The notes under the pieces are model-generated. The model saw only the letters and a program-made list of their open reading frames with translations. It searched no databases and was not told where the DNA came from. A program made the position numbers and the translations under genes. DNA of 64,000 bases from Idiomarina fontislapidosi (GTDB lineage Bacteria; Pseudomonadota; Gammaproteobacteria; Enterobacterales; Alteromonadaceae): NCBI RefSeq assembly GCF_003226255.1, contig NZ_QJST01000007.1, positions 1 to 64,000 on the forward strand, in the 5' to 3' direction. Within the stretch, counting starts at the first letter, position 1. The number at the start of each line of letters is the position of its first letter. Shown here one piece after another: positions 56,785 through 64,000 of the stretch.

Positions 56785-57678
56785 CTATCCCATCATTTTT
56801 TCGATTGGTAATACGAGTATTGAGCTGCAGCCTAAGTCTTTTAAGTCTTCCATCGTTTCCCAGAACAGCTTTTCTGTACTCACCACGTGTACTGCGACTT
56901 GCTCGTCAGTGTGGCTCAACGGCAATACAGTGGGGGTTTCTGCTCCAGGTAATAAGGCGTTAACTTCATCAAGGCGATTTTTGGGCGCGTGTAGCATGAT
57001 GTACTTGCTCTCTTTCGCCATTTGAACGCCATCAATACGGGGTAATAGCTGGTCCATCATCGCCTGCTTTTCGGCGGATAATGGGTTAGCATTTTGAATC
57101 AACTGTGCCTGAGATCGGAAAATAACCTCTTTTTCGACCAGGCCGTTGGCTTCGAGTGTGGCACCCGTTGACACTAAATCGCAAATTGCATCCGCAAGAC
57201 CCGCACGTGGTGCAACTTCAACTGAACCGGTTAAAACCACGTTCTTTGCTTTGATACCGTTGTTTTTCAGGTAACGTTGGAGTAAGTACGGGTAAGTACT
57301 GGCAATGCGTTTATTCTGTAGGTCTTCGATCGAGTTGTAATCGCTCTCGCGCGGTACCGCAATAGATAAACGACAACCGCCGAAGTCGAGGCTACGCAAT
57401 GCTTTGTAGTCGGCATTTTCGTTGACTGCCGTGCGTTCAAGCGCAACTTCTTCTAACACGTTTTCGCCGACTAAACCCAGATCGACAACACCGTCCATCA
57501 CAAGGCCTGGGATATCGTCATCACGAACTCTAAGCAAATCAATTGGGTGGCTGGTGCTGTGTGCGATGAGGCGCGCTTCATTGATGCTGAATTTAACACC
57601 GCAGGCATTGAGCAAAGATAAAGACTCTTTGCTGAGGCGGCCAGACTTTTGAATCGCTATAGTAAGTCGTTCACTCAT
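56785..57678 (-). CDS. hisG: ATP phosphoribosyltransferase (long form)
   Basis: The 297-aa enzyme starts histidine synthesis from ATP and [32 protein letters not shown] and the C-terminal regulatory HisG domain (about 225-297) make it the long, hexameric, histidine-feedback form. The ATG at 57678 has AGGAGTAG 6 bases upstream and begins [10 protein letters not shown]; the upstream in-frame ATG at 57741 would read through the attenuator terminator and is rejected. It is the first structural gene of hisGDCBHAF(IE). Confidence 0.97.
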   Translation of the reverse strand: MSERLTIAIQKSGRLSKESLSLLNACGVKFSINEARLIAHSTSHPIDLLRVRDDDIPGLVMDGVVDLGLVGENVLEEVALERTAVNENADYKALRSLDFGGCRLSIAVPRESDYNSIEDLQNKRIASTYPYLLQRYLKNNGIKAKNVVLTGSVEVAPRAGLADAICDLVSTGATLEANGLVEKEVIFRSQAQLIQNANPLSAEKQAMMDQLLPRIDGVQMAKESKYIMLHAPKNRLDEVNALLPGAETPTVLPLSHTDEQVAVHVVSTEKLFWETMEDLKDLGCSSILVLPIEKMMG

Positions 57679-57696
57679 TGATCTACTCCTAATAAT

Positions 57697-57731
57697 AAAA
57701 AAACCCTTCGAAAGCTGCCTTTCGAAGGGTT
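57697..57731 (-). terminator. his attenuator terminator
   Basis: On the minus strand AACCCTTCGAAAG (57731-57719) pairs perfectly over 13 bp with CTTTCGAAGGGTT (57714-57702) around a four-base loop, and the transcript continues into a run of Us (complement of A at 57697-57703). It sits 19 bases before the hisG start, the expected place for an attenuator. Confidence 0.95.
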
Positions 57732-57793
57732 GTATAGTCATGCGAAAGGCTAGTCAAAAAACGGACTAGCCTGAACAAAGAACGTAGCTAGCC
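57717..57793 (-). promoter_or_regulatory. his attenuator: antiterminator and pause stems
   Basis: Between the leader peptide and the terminator, three competing pairings can be drawn on the minus strand. An 8-bp hairpin GGCTAGTC/GACTAGCC (57771-57764 with 57755-57748). An 8-bp pairing GCCTTTCG/CGAAAGGC (57750-57743 with 57724-57717) that destroys the terminator stem. And GGGCTAG at the end of the leader peptide (57793-57787), which can pair with the CTAGCC (or CTAGTCC) strands of the first hairpin. Ribosome stalling at the His codons would free the antiterminator, the standard logic of his attenuation. Confidence 0.85.
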
Positions 57794-57838
57794 CAATAAA
57801 TTCCAATGATGATGGTGGTGGCGCTGGCTTAAGTTCAT
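57788..57838 (-). CDS. hisL: his operon leader peptide
   Basis: A 16-residue peptide, MNLSQRHHHHHWNLLG, with five consecutive His codons (CAC CAC CAT CAT CAT) ends in TAG at 57790-57788. AAGGAAG (57852-57846) is its ribosome site. It senses charged tRNA-His by ribosome position, controlling the terminator that follows. E. coli HisL has seven His codons in the same role. Confidence 0.96.
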   Translation of the reverse strand: MNLSQRHHHHHWNLLG

Positions 57839-57885
57839 TTGCTCGCTTCCTTATAAAAATGGATTTAACTGTAAAGTTGTATAGC

Positions 57886-57914
57886 ACTATAAATAAAAAA
57901 AAGCGCGAACGCAA
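57886..57914 (-). promoter_or_regulatory. his operon promoter
   Basis: On the minus strand TTGCGT (57914-57909) and TATAGT (57891-57886) are 17 bp apart. The predicted start near 57878 gives about 40 nt to the leader-peptide ATG. The spacer holds a run of eight Ts. Confidence 0.75.
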
Positions 57915-57984
57915 CTCTATTGATGCATAAAATTTCGACGATAATAGTCTAAACTCATGACTATTAAACGGCTGGAGACGCGAA

Positions 57985-58251
57985 ATGGTGAATTTCGATG
58001 CAATGATTCCTCTTATCCCAAAAGATTCGCGTATCCCTGTGAGTCACAATGAAGAGCAATTGAAAGTTGAGCAAGTGGAAAAATCGCAAAAGTTGGCAGA
58101 GGTAGAGAAAGAGCAGGAGAGCGCAGTGGGTGACCGTGAATCGGAACACTCTGGACAAGGTGCGCAGCAGCAGGGTGGTGAAAAGCCGAGCGCACAAGAG
58201 GATGATGACGAAGAGCGTGGTAGTGATGGGCATATTGACACCTATGCCTAG
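57985..58251 (+). CDS. Small hydrophilic protein of unknown function
   Basis: The 88-aa product is strongly charged and low in complexity: an N-terminal MVNFDAMIPLIPKDSRIPV, a Lys/Glu/Gln-rich helical middle (about 22-48), then a Gly/Gln/Ser and Asp/Glu-rich tail ending HIDTYA. No signal or membrane segment. CTGGAGACG gives a ribosome site before the ATG, and TTGATG/TAATAG (16-bp spacing) upstream may be a promoter divergent from his. Probably disordered. Like the protein at 61076 it ends in a short hydrophobic motif (…YA) and shares a Gln/Ser/Glu bias, but similarity is too weak to call homology. Confidence 0.6.
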   Translation: MVNFDAMIPLIPKDSRIPVSHNEEQLKVEQVEKSQKLAEVEKEQESAVGDRESEHSGQGAQQQGGEKPSAQEDDDEERGSDGHIDTYA

Positions 58252-58390
58252 TAGACACTCCCTATTGCCGTACAAATTTAAGCTAAAACGCGCGCCGTGG
58301 CAGGGGGATTTAAGATTAACAGCGCACTGGCAACTATGTCATACTATGGGGCTTTAATCGGTCTAAAATAGAATTAGGTGTGGGCATTTA

Positions 58391-60328
58391 ATGAGCAAAG
58401 TGGCAGCTGTTTTTACGCCCGAGGGTCAATTGGCAAAAGCGATAGAAGGCTTTCAGCCGCGCGATGCTCAGCTTACCATGGCCCAGGCTATCGAAAAATC
58501 CATCCGTAAAAAAAGTACGTTGGTCGTTGAGGCTGAGACCGGCACGGGTAAAACCTTTGCTTATCTCGCCCCGGTGCTACAAGCCAAAGGCAAAGCGATT
58601 ATTTCCACAGGCACCAAGGCACTGCAAGAACAGCTGTATCACCGTGACTTACCAACGTTAAGGGCGGCGCTGGCGCCTGAAAAAGTGATCGCGTTGCTCA
58701 AAGGACGGTCAAATTATCTGTGTACTCACCGTCTCGAACAAGCGCAGTTACAAGCGAGTCAATTTAATAGCGAAACGCAGACCAAGTTAGTTAAAGTCAA
58801 ACGTTGGTCGACGCAAACCCGTGACGGCGATATTGGCGAACTCGTAGTGTTGCAAGACGATCCGCAACTTACAGCTTTAGTCACCAGTACCAAAGACAAC
58901 TGCTTGGGGCGAGAATGTCCTAACTACGATGATTGCTATCTCGTTAAAGCGCGAGATGAAGCCAAACAGGCCGATGTGGTGGTGGTTAATCACCATCTAT
59001 TTTTCGCAGATCTGGCGATCAAAGATACTGGCTTTGGCGAAATCATTCCTGAATCGGATACGGTGGTGTTTGATGAAGCGCATCAGGTGCCCGATATTGC
59101 GAGCCAATACTTTGGTGATTCGTTGTCCTCTCGGCAATTAATAGAGATCGCCGACGAAGTACAACGACTCTGTTTAACCGAGCTCAAAGATCTGTCGCAG
59201 GCGGCACAAATGGCTCGGATCCTCACGCAAGTCGTTCGTGATTGGCGGTTGCAGTTTCCATCGGATCCAACCCGTGGTAACTGGCGCGATAAACGTGACG
59301 ACGCGGCGATGACCGAGGTGTGTAGTCGCGTGGCAGAAAAGCTCACGTTATTTATTGATGTCATTAAAACAGCGCGCGGACGCCATAAGGAAATGGACAG
59401 TCTGATCGAGCGCGCTGAAGAAGCGTATGATTTATGGCAACAGTTAATGCAGACCGATCAAACGGGCTATAGCTTTTGGTTTGAGACAACAGTTCGACAC
59501 ATTGTATTGCATCAAACGCCATTAAGTGTTGCCAAACGGTTTGGTAACTTGGTCAAACACAGTGATAGGGGATGGGTATTTACCTCCGCTACGTTATCGG
59601 TTAACGAGAAGTTCGATTATTTTGTCAATCGGTTAGGGCTATGGGACGCCGAAACCCTCGTACTTGCGAGCCCATTCGATTTTGCTAATCAAGCAATGTT
59701 GTGCTTGCCACGCTATTTACCGCCCGCAAATCAGTTCAACCGTGATCAACACTTGGCTGAACTCGCGCAACAATGCATTGAGGCGAATCAAGGTGGGACG
59801 TTCTTACTCTTTACCAGCCATAGTATGTTAAAGCGTGTGGCGGCCTTACTCGACGAAAAAATTGACCGACCCATTCTGGTGCAAGGCGAGGGCAGCAAAC
59901 GCAGTATTTTGCAAAAATTCACTGATGCGGGAAATGCTGTGTTACTGGGCACTTCATCATTTTGGGAAGGTGTTGATGTGAGAGGTGCCGCACTACGGTG
60001 TGTTATTATTGATAAATTACCCTTTGCCTCACCCGATGACCCGTTGCTTAATGCCCGTGTAGAAGACGCCAAACTTCGTGGTGTTGACGCGTTTCACACG
60101 ATTCAGCTACCCGAAGCCATTATTGCGTTGAAACAAGGGGCCGGCCGGTTGATACGTGACCAGCGCGACTCGGGTGTGCTGCTGGTGTGCGATGACCGTT
60201 TAGTGACGCGCCAATATGGTGCTCGTTTTATAAAAAGTTTACCGCCAATGTCGCGGACGCGTGACCTGAGTCGTGCGATGCTGTTTTTGAAGGATACCTA
60301 TAATGAAACCAACGCTACTAGCCATTGA
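58391..60328 (+). CDS. yoaA: YoaA, DinG/XPD-like Fe-S DNA helicase
   Basis: The 645-aa superfamily 2 helicase has Walker A ETGTGKT (49-55), four cysteines placed to hold a 4Fe-4S cluster (C111, C171, C176, C182), the DEAH box in VVFDEAHQVPD, and late motifs TSATLS, GTSSFWEGVDVRG and QGAGRLIRDQRD. E. coli YoaA acts with HolC (chi) in repair of stalled replication. The choice of YoaA over DinG rests on the tsaB neighbour, as in E. coli yoaA-tsaB, and on length. Its end overlaps tsaB by 26 bases. No LexA box is seen upstream. Confidence 0.92.
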   Translation: MSKVAAVFTPEGQLAKAIEGFQPRDAQLTMAQAIEKSIRKKSTLVVEAETGTGKTFAYLAPVLQAKGKAIISTGTKALQEQLYHRDLPTLRAALAPEKVIALLKGRSNYLCTHRLEQAQLQASQFNSETQTKLVKVKRWSTQTRDGDIGELVVLQDDPQLTALVTSTKDNCLGRECPNYDDCYLVKARDEAKQADVVVVNHHLFFADLAIKDTGFGEIIPESDTVVFDEAHQVPDIASQYFGDSLSSRQLIEIADEVQRLCLTELKDLSQAAQMARILTQVVRDWRLQFPSDPTRGNWRDKRDDAAMTEVCSRVAEKLTLFIDVIKTARGRHKEMDSLIERAEEAYDLWQQLMQTDQTGYSFWFETTVRHIVLHQTPLSVAKRFGNLVKHSDRGWVFTSATLSVNEKFDYFVNRLGLWDAETLVLASPFDFANQAMLCLPRYLPPANQFNRDQHLAELAQQCIEANQGGTFLLFTSHSMLKRVAALLDEKIDRPILVQGEGSKRSILQKFTDAGNAVLLGTSSFWEGVDVRGAALRCVIIDKLPFASPDDPLLNARVEDAKLRGVDAFHTIQLPEAIIALKQGAGRLIRDQRDSGVLLVCDDRLVTRQYGARFIKSLPPMSRTRDLSRAMLFLKDTYNETNATSH

Positions 60329-61013
60329 TACGTCGACAGAAAATTGTTCGGTCGCGTTGCAGATAGGCGATAAAGTGATCAGTCGCGAAATGGAGAGCCC
60401 GCGGGAGCACTCGCAGCGTTTGCTACCTTTTGTTCAAGAGGTGCTGAAAGAAGCCGATACGCAATTAAGTGCAGTTAACGGCCTTGTCGTTGGTGTCGGA
60501 CCTGGTAGTTTTACTGGCGTTCGTATCGGCGTTTCGATAGCGCAAGGGTTAGCATTCGGCGCGGACTTGCCTGTGCAGTGTGTCAGTAGCCTTGATGCGA
60601 TGGCTATTGAAGGTGTACGTAAACACCCGACTGACTGGGTTATCAGTGCCATTGACGCGCGTATGGGCGAAATTTATTGGCGCATTTATAAGCGAAACGG
60701 CGAACAACTAACAACGTTTGCCGGAGCCCAGGTCAATAAGCCCGACCAGTTAAATTTAGCTGAACTGCTGTCTGAGTATGGCTTTCAAACGAACGAGTCA
60801 ATAGGCTATGTGGGTACGGGGTGGCAAACTTATTATCCGCAGTTAGTGGCCACCATGCCGACCGCGCCAGACTCGCTCGAATGCACGTTACCGACAGCGG
60901 CAGCGATGTTGGTATGGGCTGAACAGCATAACCAACAGGCGATATCGGCCGATGAACTTGAACCCCTGTATGTTCGTAATGAAGTTACGTGGAAAAAGTT
61001 GCCAGGTCGTTAG
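60303..61013 (+). CDS. tsaB: TsaB, tRNA threonylcarbamoyladenosine synthesis protein
   Basis: The 236-aa ASKHA-fold protein has LLAIDTSTENCSVAL and the hallmark GVGPGSFTGVRIGVSIAQGLAFG. It lacks the metal-binding histidines of TsaD and acts as TsaD's partner in making t6A37 in ANN-decoding tRNAs. The start lies within yoaA (26-bp overlap), which suggests coupled translation. Confidence 0.95.
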   Translation: MKPTLLAIDTSTENCSVALQIGDKVISREMESPREHSQRLLPFVQEVLKEADTQLSAVNGLVVGVGPGSFTGVRIGVSIAQGLAFGADLPVQCVSSLDAMAIEGVRKHPTDWVISAIDARMGEIYWRIYKRNGEQLTTFAGAQVNKPDQLNLAELLSEYGFQTNESIGYVGTGWQTYYPQLVATMPTAPDSLECTLPTAAAMLVWAEQHNQQAISADELEPLYVRNEVTWKKLPGR

Positions 61014-61075
61014 CTTGTAGAATTCATTGGAACTCGCCATAATAAATCGAGTCAAAGTATTTTAAGGAGCCTTCT

Positions 61076-61381
61076 GTGAACCCTGTGTCATCAAGTTCTA
61101 TTAATGGTGTACAAGGCTATGTTTCGCCCAGTCGTCGTGCTGCGTCAGATGAACGCAACCGTGTCGATGAGCAAACGGATCAGCAAAAAGTAAGTGCTCC
61201 GATTGAAATTCCAAGTCGACAACAAAGCTCTGATCAAGCGCGACGTTGGCAAGATTTAAACATTGTGTACGATCAGCCCTCACAGTCTGCTCAAAAAGCG
61301 GTTACGGCATATCAAACCGTAGCGCTTAATGAACAACGCGAGCGTGTTGAGTCAATGTTTAGTTTGGACTTGTATGCCTGA
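61076..61381 (+). CDS. Small hydrophilic protein of unknown function
   Basis: The 101-aa product, rich in Gln, Ser, Arg and Glu, starts with a GTG at 61076 preceded by AAGGAG. The N-terminal 60 residues look disordered (SSSSINGVQGYVSPSRRAAS); the C-terminal 40 are helical (AVTAYQTVALNEQRERVESM) and end FSLDLYA. The conserved-looking tail and strong ribosome site support a real gene. It lies between tsaB and slp, ending 9 bases before slp. I do not recognise its function. Confidence 0.65.
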   Translation: MNPVSSSSINGVQGYVSPSRRAASDERNRVDEQTDQQKVSAPIEIPSRQQSSDQARRWQDLNIVYDQPSQSAQKAVTAYQTVALNEQRERVESMFSLDLYA

Positions 61382-61390
61382 GGAGGCGTT

Positions 61391-61975
61391 ATGTTACGTA
61401 TCGCAAGTTTAACACTGGGTGCGCTGTTATTAGCGGGCTGCAGTTCTTTTCCTGATTCTATTGCAACAGATAATGAAGACGCGTTGGTGTCATACTCGCA
61501 AGTGAAGAACAATACGTCAGCCACAGTAGGTCAATCGGCGCGCTGGGGTGGCATTATTGCTGATGTGCGTAACGACGAAGGCTTCACCGTAATTGAAATG
61601 GTGCACTTTCCGCTAAAAAGCTGGGGTCGACCATTTGTCAGTGACGATACCGATGGCAGGTTCTTAGCGGTGATTAACGGCTTCGTTGATCCACAAGTCT
61701 ACAAGCAAGGGCGCAGTTTAACGGTGCTGGGTAAAGTAGGTAAAACTCAAGAAGGTAAGATCGACGAGTACACCTATGTTTATCCAGTCATTGAAGCGAC
61801 AGGCTATCATTTGTGGCCGAAAGAGGCCGAGCGCGTAGATACCGGGATTGACTATTCACCGTTATGGTTTCGCCACAATTTTTATGCACCCTATCCCTAT
61901 CGTCCATACTATTACCCATACCCAACACGGGTAAGGGTTCATGACGATAATTCTGGCGGAAAAAACAAGCAATAG
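61391..61975 (+). CDS. Slp/YeaY-family outer-membrane lipoprotein
   Basis: The 194-aa protein has a lipobox LLAGC (C17) and the Slp family pattern QSARWGGIIADVRND, TVIEMVHFPL and GRFLAVINGFVDPQVY, with an aromatic proline-rich tail (YPYRPYYYPYP). Slp proteins are starvation-induced outer-membrane lipoproteins of unclear function. E. coli carries the paralogue yeaY at the same place, between tsaB and fadD. GAGGAGGC precedes the ATG. It overlaps the next gene by 35 bases. Confidence 0.88.
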   Translation: MLRIASLTLGALLLAGCSSFPDSIATDNEDALVSYSQVKNNTSATVGQSARWGGIIADVRNDEGFTVIEMVHFPLKSWGRPFVSDDTDGRFLAVINGFVDPQVYKQGRSLTVLGKVGKTQEGKIDEYTYVYPVIEATGYHLWPKEAERVDTGIDYSPLWFRHNFYAPYPYRPYYYPYPTRVRVHDDNSGGKNKQ

Positions 61976-62852
61976 CGTGTTGTATCAATCGTTGTTAGAG
62001 CGTGCTCAACCGCTTGAGTTCGCGCTCGATTGGGGTTGCCTCAGAGGACTAGGCTGGGGCAACATCGATAATCCTCGCTATCTTCTCATGCACGGGTGGC
62101 TTGATAACTGCCATTCTTTTTTGCCGCTTATCGCTCATCTAAACGATTCCGATGAAGGTATCATTGCCTTGGATTGGGCCGGGCACGGTTACTCTGACCA
62201 TCGACCCGTGGGAAACTACTATCATTTTACTGATTATGCTTATGATGTGTGGCAACTGATAAAAAATCAGCACTGGCGAGACATCACATTGATTGGACAC
62301 TCGATGGGCGGCTTTGTGGCCAACATAGTCACTACTTTGTTACCTAAGCAAGTTTCTCACTTGGTGCTGATAGAAGCCTTTGGTTTGCTCACAGGAGACA
62401 ACGACGATGCACATGAGCAATTGTTATCGGGGTTTCAGTCGCGAAAGAAATCACAAGGTGCGCGTTGGCGCCCATACTCGGATAAAGCTCACGCCGTATT
62501 AGCGCGAGCAAAGACCGCCGACTTTAGTAATGAATTGGTCGAGGTTATTGTCGAGCGGGGCATTAAAGTGTCGGCTGAGGGTGAGTGGTGTTGGCGCGCC
62601 GACCCGCGTGTTCGCACAACATCGCCTTATCGGCTTCCAGCGCGAGCGGTTGAACAAATTTTGAACCAGTTGCGCGTGCCGGTTGTATTAATAAAAGGGA
62701 ATAAAGGTTACGCTCAATTAAATAAAGCGCTCGCGCAATGGCGTCAATGCGTGCCGCAATTGCAGGTGGTTGAGCTGGCGGGTGGGCATCACGTGCACAT
62801 GGAATGTCCTGAGGATATTGCAAAGCTGGTGCGCAACGTGTCGTCATCTTAG
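61941..62852 (+). CDS. Alpha/beta hydrolase next to fadD
   Basis: The 303-aa protein has the alpha/beta-hydrolase motifs: LLMHGWLDN (oxyanion hole), LIGHSMGG (nucleophile serine) and a late LAGGHHVHME (catalytic His). The position between slp and fadD suggests a lipid or acyl-ester substrate, but this is inference. The start at 61941 lies 35 bases inside slp; a GTG at 61977 just after the slp stop is an alternative. Confidence 0.83.
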   Translation: MTIILAEKTSNSVLYQSLLERAQPLEFALDWGCLRGLGWGNIDNPRYLLMHGWLDNCHSFLPLIAHLNDSDEGIIALDWAGHGYSDHRPVGNYYHFTDYAYDVWQLIKNQHWRDITLIGHSMGGFVANIVTTLLPKQVSHLVLIEAFGLLTGDNDDAHEQLLSGFQSRKKSQGARWRPYSDKAHAVLARAKTADFSNELVEVIVERGIKVSAEGEWCWRADPRVRTTSPYRLPARAVEQILNQLRVPVVLIKGNKGYAQLNKALAQWRQCVPQLQVVELAGGHHVHMECPEDIAKLVRNVSSS

Positions 62853-62879
62853 ATTGTGCCAAGGGGCGACATTGAGATA

Positions 62880-62896
62880 AACTGGTCCGATAAGCT
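62880..62896 (+). promoter_or_regulatory. FadR-like operator before fadD
   Basis: AACTGGTCCGATAAGCT matches the 17-bp FadR consensus AACTGGTCNGACCAGTT at 13 of 16 specified positions, with an intact left half. It lies 54 bases before the fadD ATG, where repression by FadR would be expected. No FadR gene is in the window. Confidence 0.65.
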
Positions 62897-62950
62897 CACG
62901 TTTACGTGAACTCTACATAATAATTATAGAAATAAATTTTGGAGCCTAGT

Positions 62951-64000
62951 ATGGAAAAGATTTGGCTTAAACATTACCCCGCGGGAGTGCCAGATACGAT
63001 CGATCCAGATCACTATGCGTCGTTGCTTGATATCCTTGAAGAAAGCATCGAGAAGTATGGTGATAAGACCGCATTCGTTAATATGGATTGCGAGATGTCG
63101 TTTGCAGAGCTGGGCGAAAAGGCGAAGCAATTTGCGGGATACCTGCAAAGCATAGGCTTACAAAAGGGCGATGCGGTTGCGATTATGATGCCAAATCTGT
63201 TGCAGTATCCCGTTGCGCTTTTTGGTGTGCTGGCGGCAGGCATGACGGTCGTTAATGTTAATCCGCTATACACCCCACGCGAATTAAAGCATCAACTGAA
63301 TGACTCACAATCGAAAGCGTTGGTCATCTTAGAAAACTTTGCCAACACCTACGAAAAAATTGCCAAAGATGTAAAACTTGAGAAAGTCATCACTACGCAA
63401 ATTGGTGACTTACTACCTGCACCTAAGCGCTGGCTCGTTAACTTTGTAGTTAAATACGTCAAGCGTATGGTACCGAGTCATTCGATTGGGCAACGTGTTG
63501 ATTTCAACACGGCGCTCAATAAAGGTAAGCAAAACGCATATCAACGGCCATCATTGACCGGAGACGATATCGCCTTTTTGCAATATACTGGCGGCACAAC
63601 CGGTGTTGCTAAAGGCGCCATGTTGTCACACCGCAATATGGTGGCAAACCTTGAGCAGGTTTCGTCGGTCATTACACCGATTATGTCCGATGGCGAAGAA
63701 ATTATTATCACGGCATTACCGCTCTATCACATCTTTGCGTTAACGGCCAATTGCTTGACCTTTATTAAGCACGGTGGACGCAATATCTTGATTACCAACC
63801 CCCGTGATATGCCTGGTTTTGTAAAAGAACTTGGCAAAGTGAAGTTCTCGATGATTTCGGGCGTAAATACGCTGTTCAATGGCTTATTGAATGCTAAGGG
63901 CTTTAAGGATCTTGACTTCTCCAACCTCAAAGTAGCGTTGGGTGGCGGTATGGCTGTGCAAAAATCAGTTGCAGAGCACTGGGAACGCGTGACTAAGTCG
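62951..64000 (+). CDS. fadD: Long-chain-fatty-acid CoA ligase, N-terminal part
   Basis: The first 350 codons are present and the gene runs off the window. The protein starts MEKIWLKHYPAGVPDTID, like E. coli FadD, and has the AMP-binding P-loop YTGGTTGVAKGAMLSHRN, ALPLYHIFALT and VALGGGMAVQ. It activates long-chain fatty acids to acyl-CoA with ATP at the inner membrane, the entry to beta-oxidation. GGAG is 7 bases before the ATG. A FadR-like operator stands upstream. The only oddity is truncation by the window edge. Confidence 0.96.
   Translation, partial: MEKIWLKHYPAGVPDTIDPDHYASLLDILEESIEKYGDKTAFVNMDCEMSFAELGEKAKQFAGYLQSIGLQKGDAVAIMMPNLLQYPVALFGVLAAGMTVVNVNPLYTPRELKHQLNDSQSKALVILENFANTYEKIAKDVKLEKVITTQIGDLLPAPKRWLVNFVVKYVKRMVPSHSIGQRVDFNTALNKGKQNAYQRPSLTGDDIAFLQYTGGTTGVAKGAMLSHRNMVANLEQVSSVITPIMSDGEEIIITALPLYHIFALTANCLTFIKHGGRNILITNPRDMPGFVKELGKVKFSMISGVNTLFNGLLNAKGFKDLDFSNLKVALGGGMAVQKSVAEHWERVTKS

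Noticed and set aside
57679-57741. Longer HisG N-terminus from 57741
   Set aside because: The extension is encoded by the attenuator terminator; AGGAGTAG and the family start point to 57678.
58251-58391. LexA operator in front of yoaA
   Set aside because: No CTG-N10-CAG palindrome is present in the gap.

Overview
The window is a gene-dense chromosomal segment of a gammaproteobacterium, most likely a marine member of the Alteromonadales (the Idiomarina, Pseudoalteromonas, Shewanella and Rheinheimera neighbourhood). The genus cannot be fixed by eye. Signs for this placement are Escherichia-like gene order in several blocks, a six-gene TonB2/TtpC energy-transduction cluster, a RibB fused to a degenerate RibA domain (RibBX type), a twin-PilZ protein between serB and radA, and FadR-like control of fadD. 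Almost everything is housekeeping. No prophage, transposase, CRISPR array or recognisable defence island was seen.

Layout. 1-361: the 3' end of a 5S rRNA, its terminator and a small cluster of REP-like palindromes. 362-5670: tamB and tamA on the minus strand, divergent from an HDOD gene. 6677-24458: tRNA-Trp, holD-rimI-deoCAB, a chemoreceptor, prfC-yjjV, ytjB/serB, the PilZ protein, radA with a BtuFCD-like importer, and ettA. This block follows the order of the E. coli 99-100 min region with insertions. 24632-31938: glyA-nrdR-ribD-ribBX, then panE-ampG-ppi-yajG on the minus strand. 32083-35620: a KAS III homologue, an enoyl-CoA isomerase, the 4.5S/SRP RNA, an HDAC-family amidohydrolase and priC. 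35743-41145: a long structured leader followed by the DUF3450-ttpC-exbB2-exbD2-tonB2-TPR operon. 41229-50616: a 40-residue membrane protein, a CheY-like protein, then apt-dnaX-ybaB-recR-htpG-adk as in E. coli, a MAPEG protein, a hydrolase and a MATE pump. 50613-57914: the complete histidine operon hisGDCBHAF(IE) on the minus strand with a leader peptide and attenuator. 57985-64000: two small hydrophilic unknowns, yoaA, tsaB, slp, a second hydrolase, and fadD running off the window end.

Regulation that can be read directly: a his attenuator with five consecutive His codons and mutually exclusive terminator and antiterminator stems; a near-consensus sigma-32 promoter for htpG; a 13/16 FadR-like operator before fadD; and an A10 slippery tract inside dnaX where either shift of frame hits a stop within a few codons, predicting a gamma-like short product. 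Convergent gene pairs repeatedly overlap at their stop codons, several sharing a TTAA, which shows a tightly packed genome.

The least explained elements are the roughly 320-nt structured leader with a 49-codon ORF ahead of the TonB2 operon, the 40-aa membrane protein, the two small hydrophilic proteins, the riboflavin cluster lacking ribE and ribH, and a hairpin plus T-run that abuts the start codon of the isomerase gene. No clearly new multi-gene system was identified.
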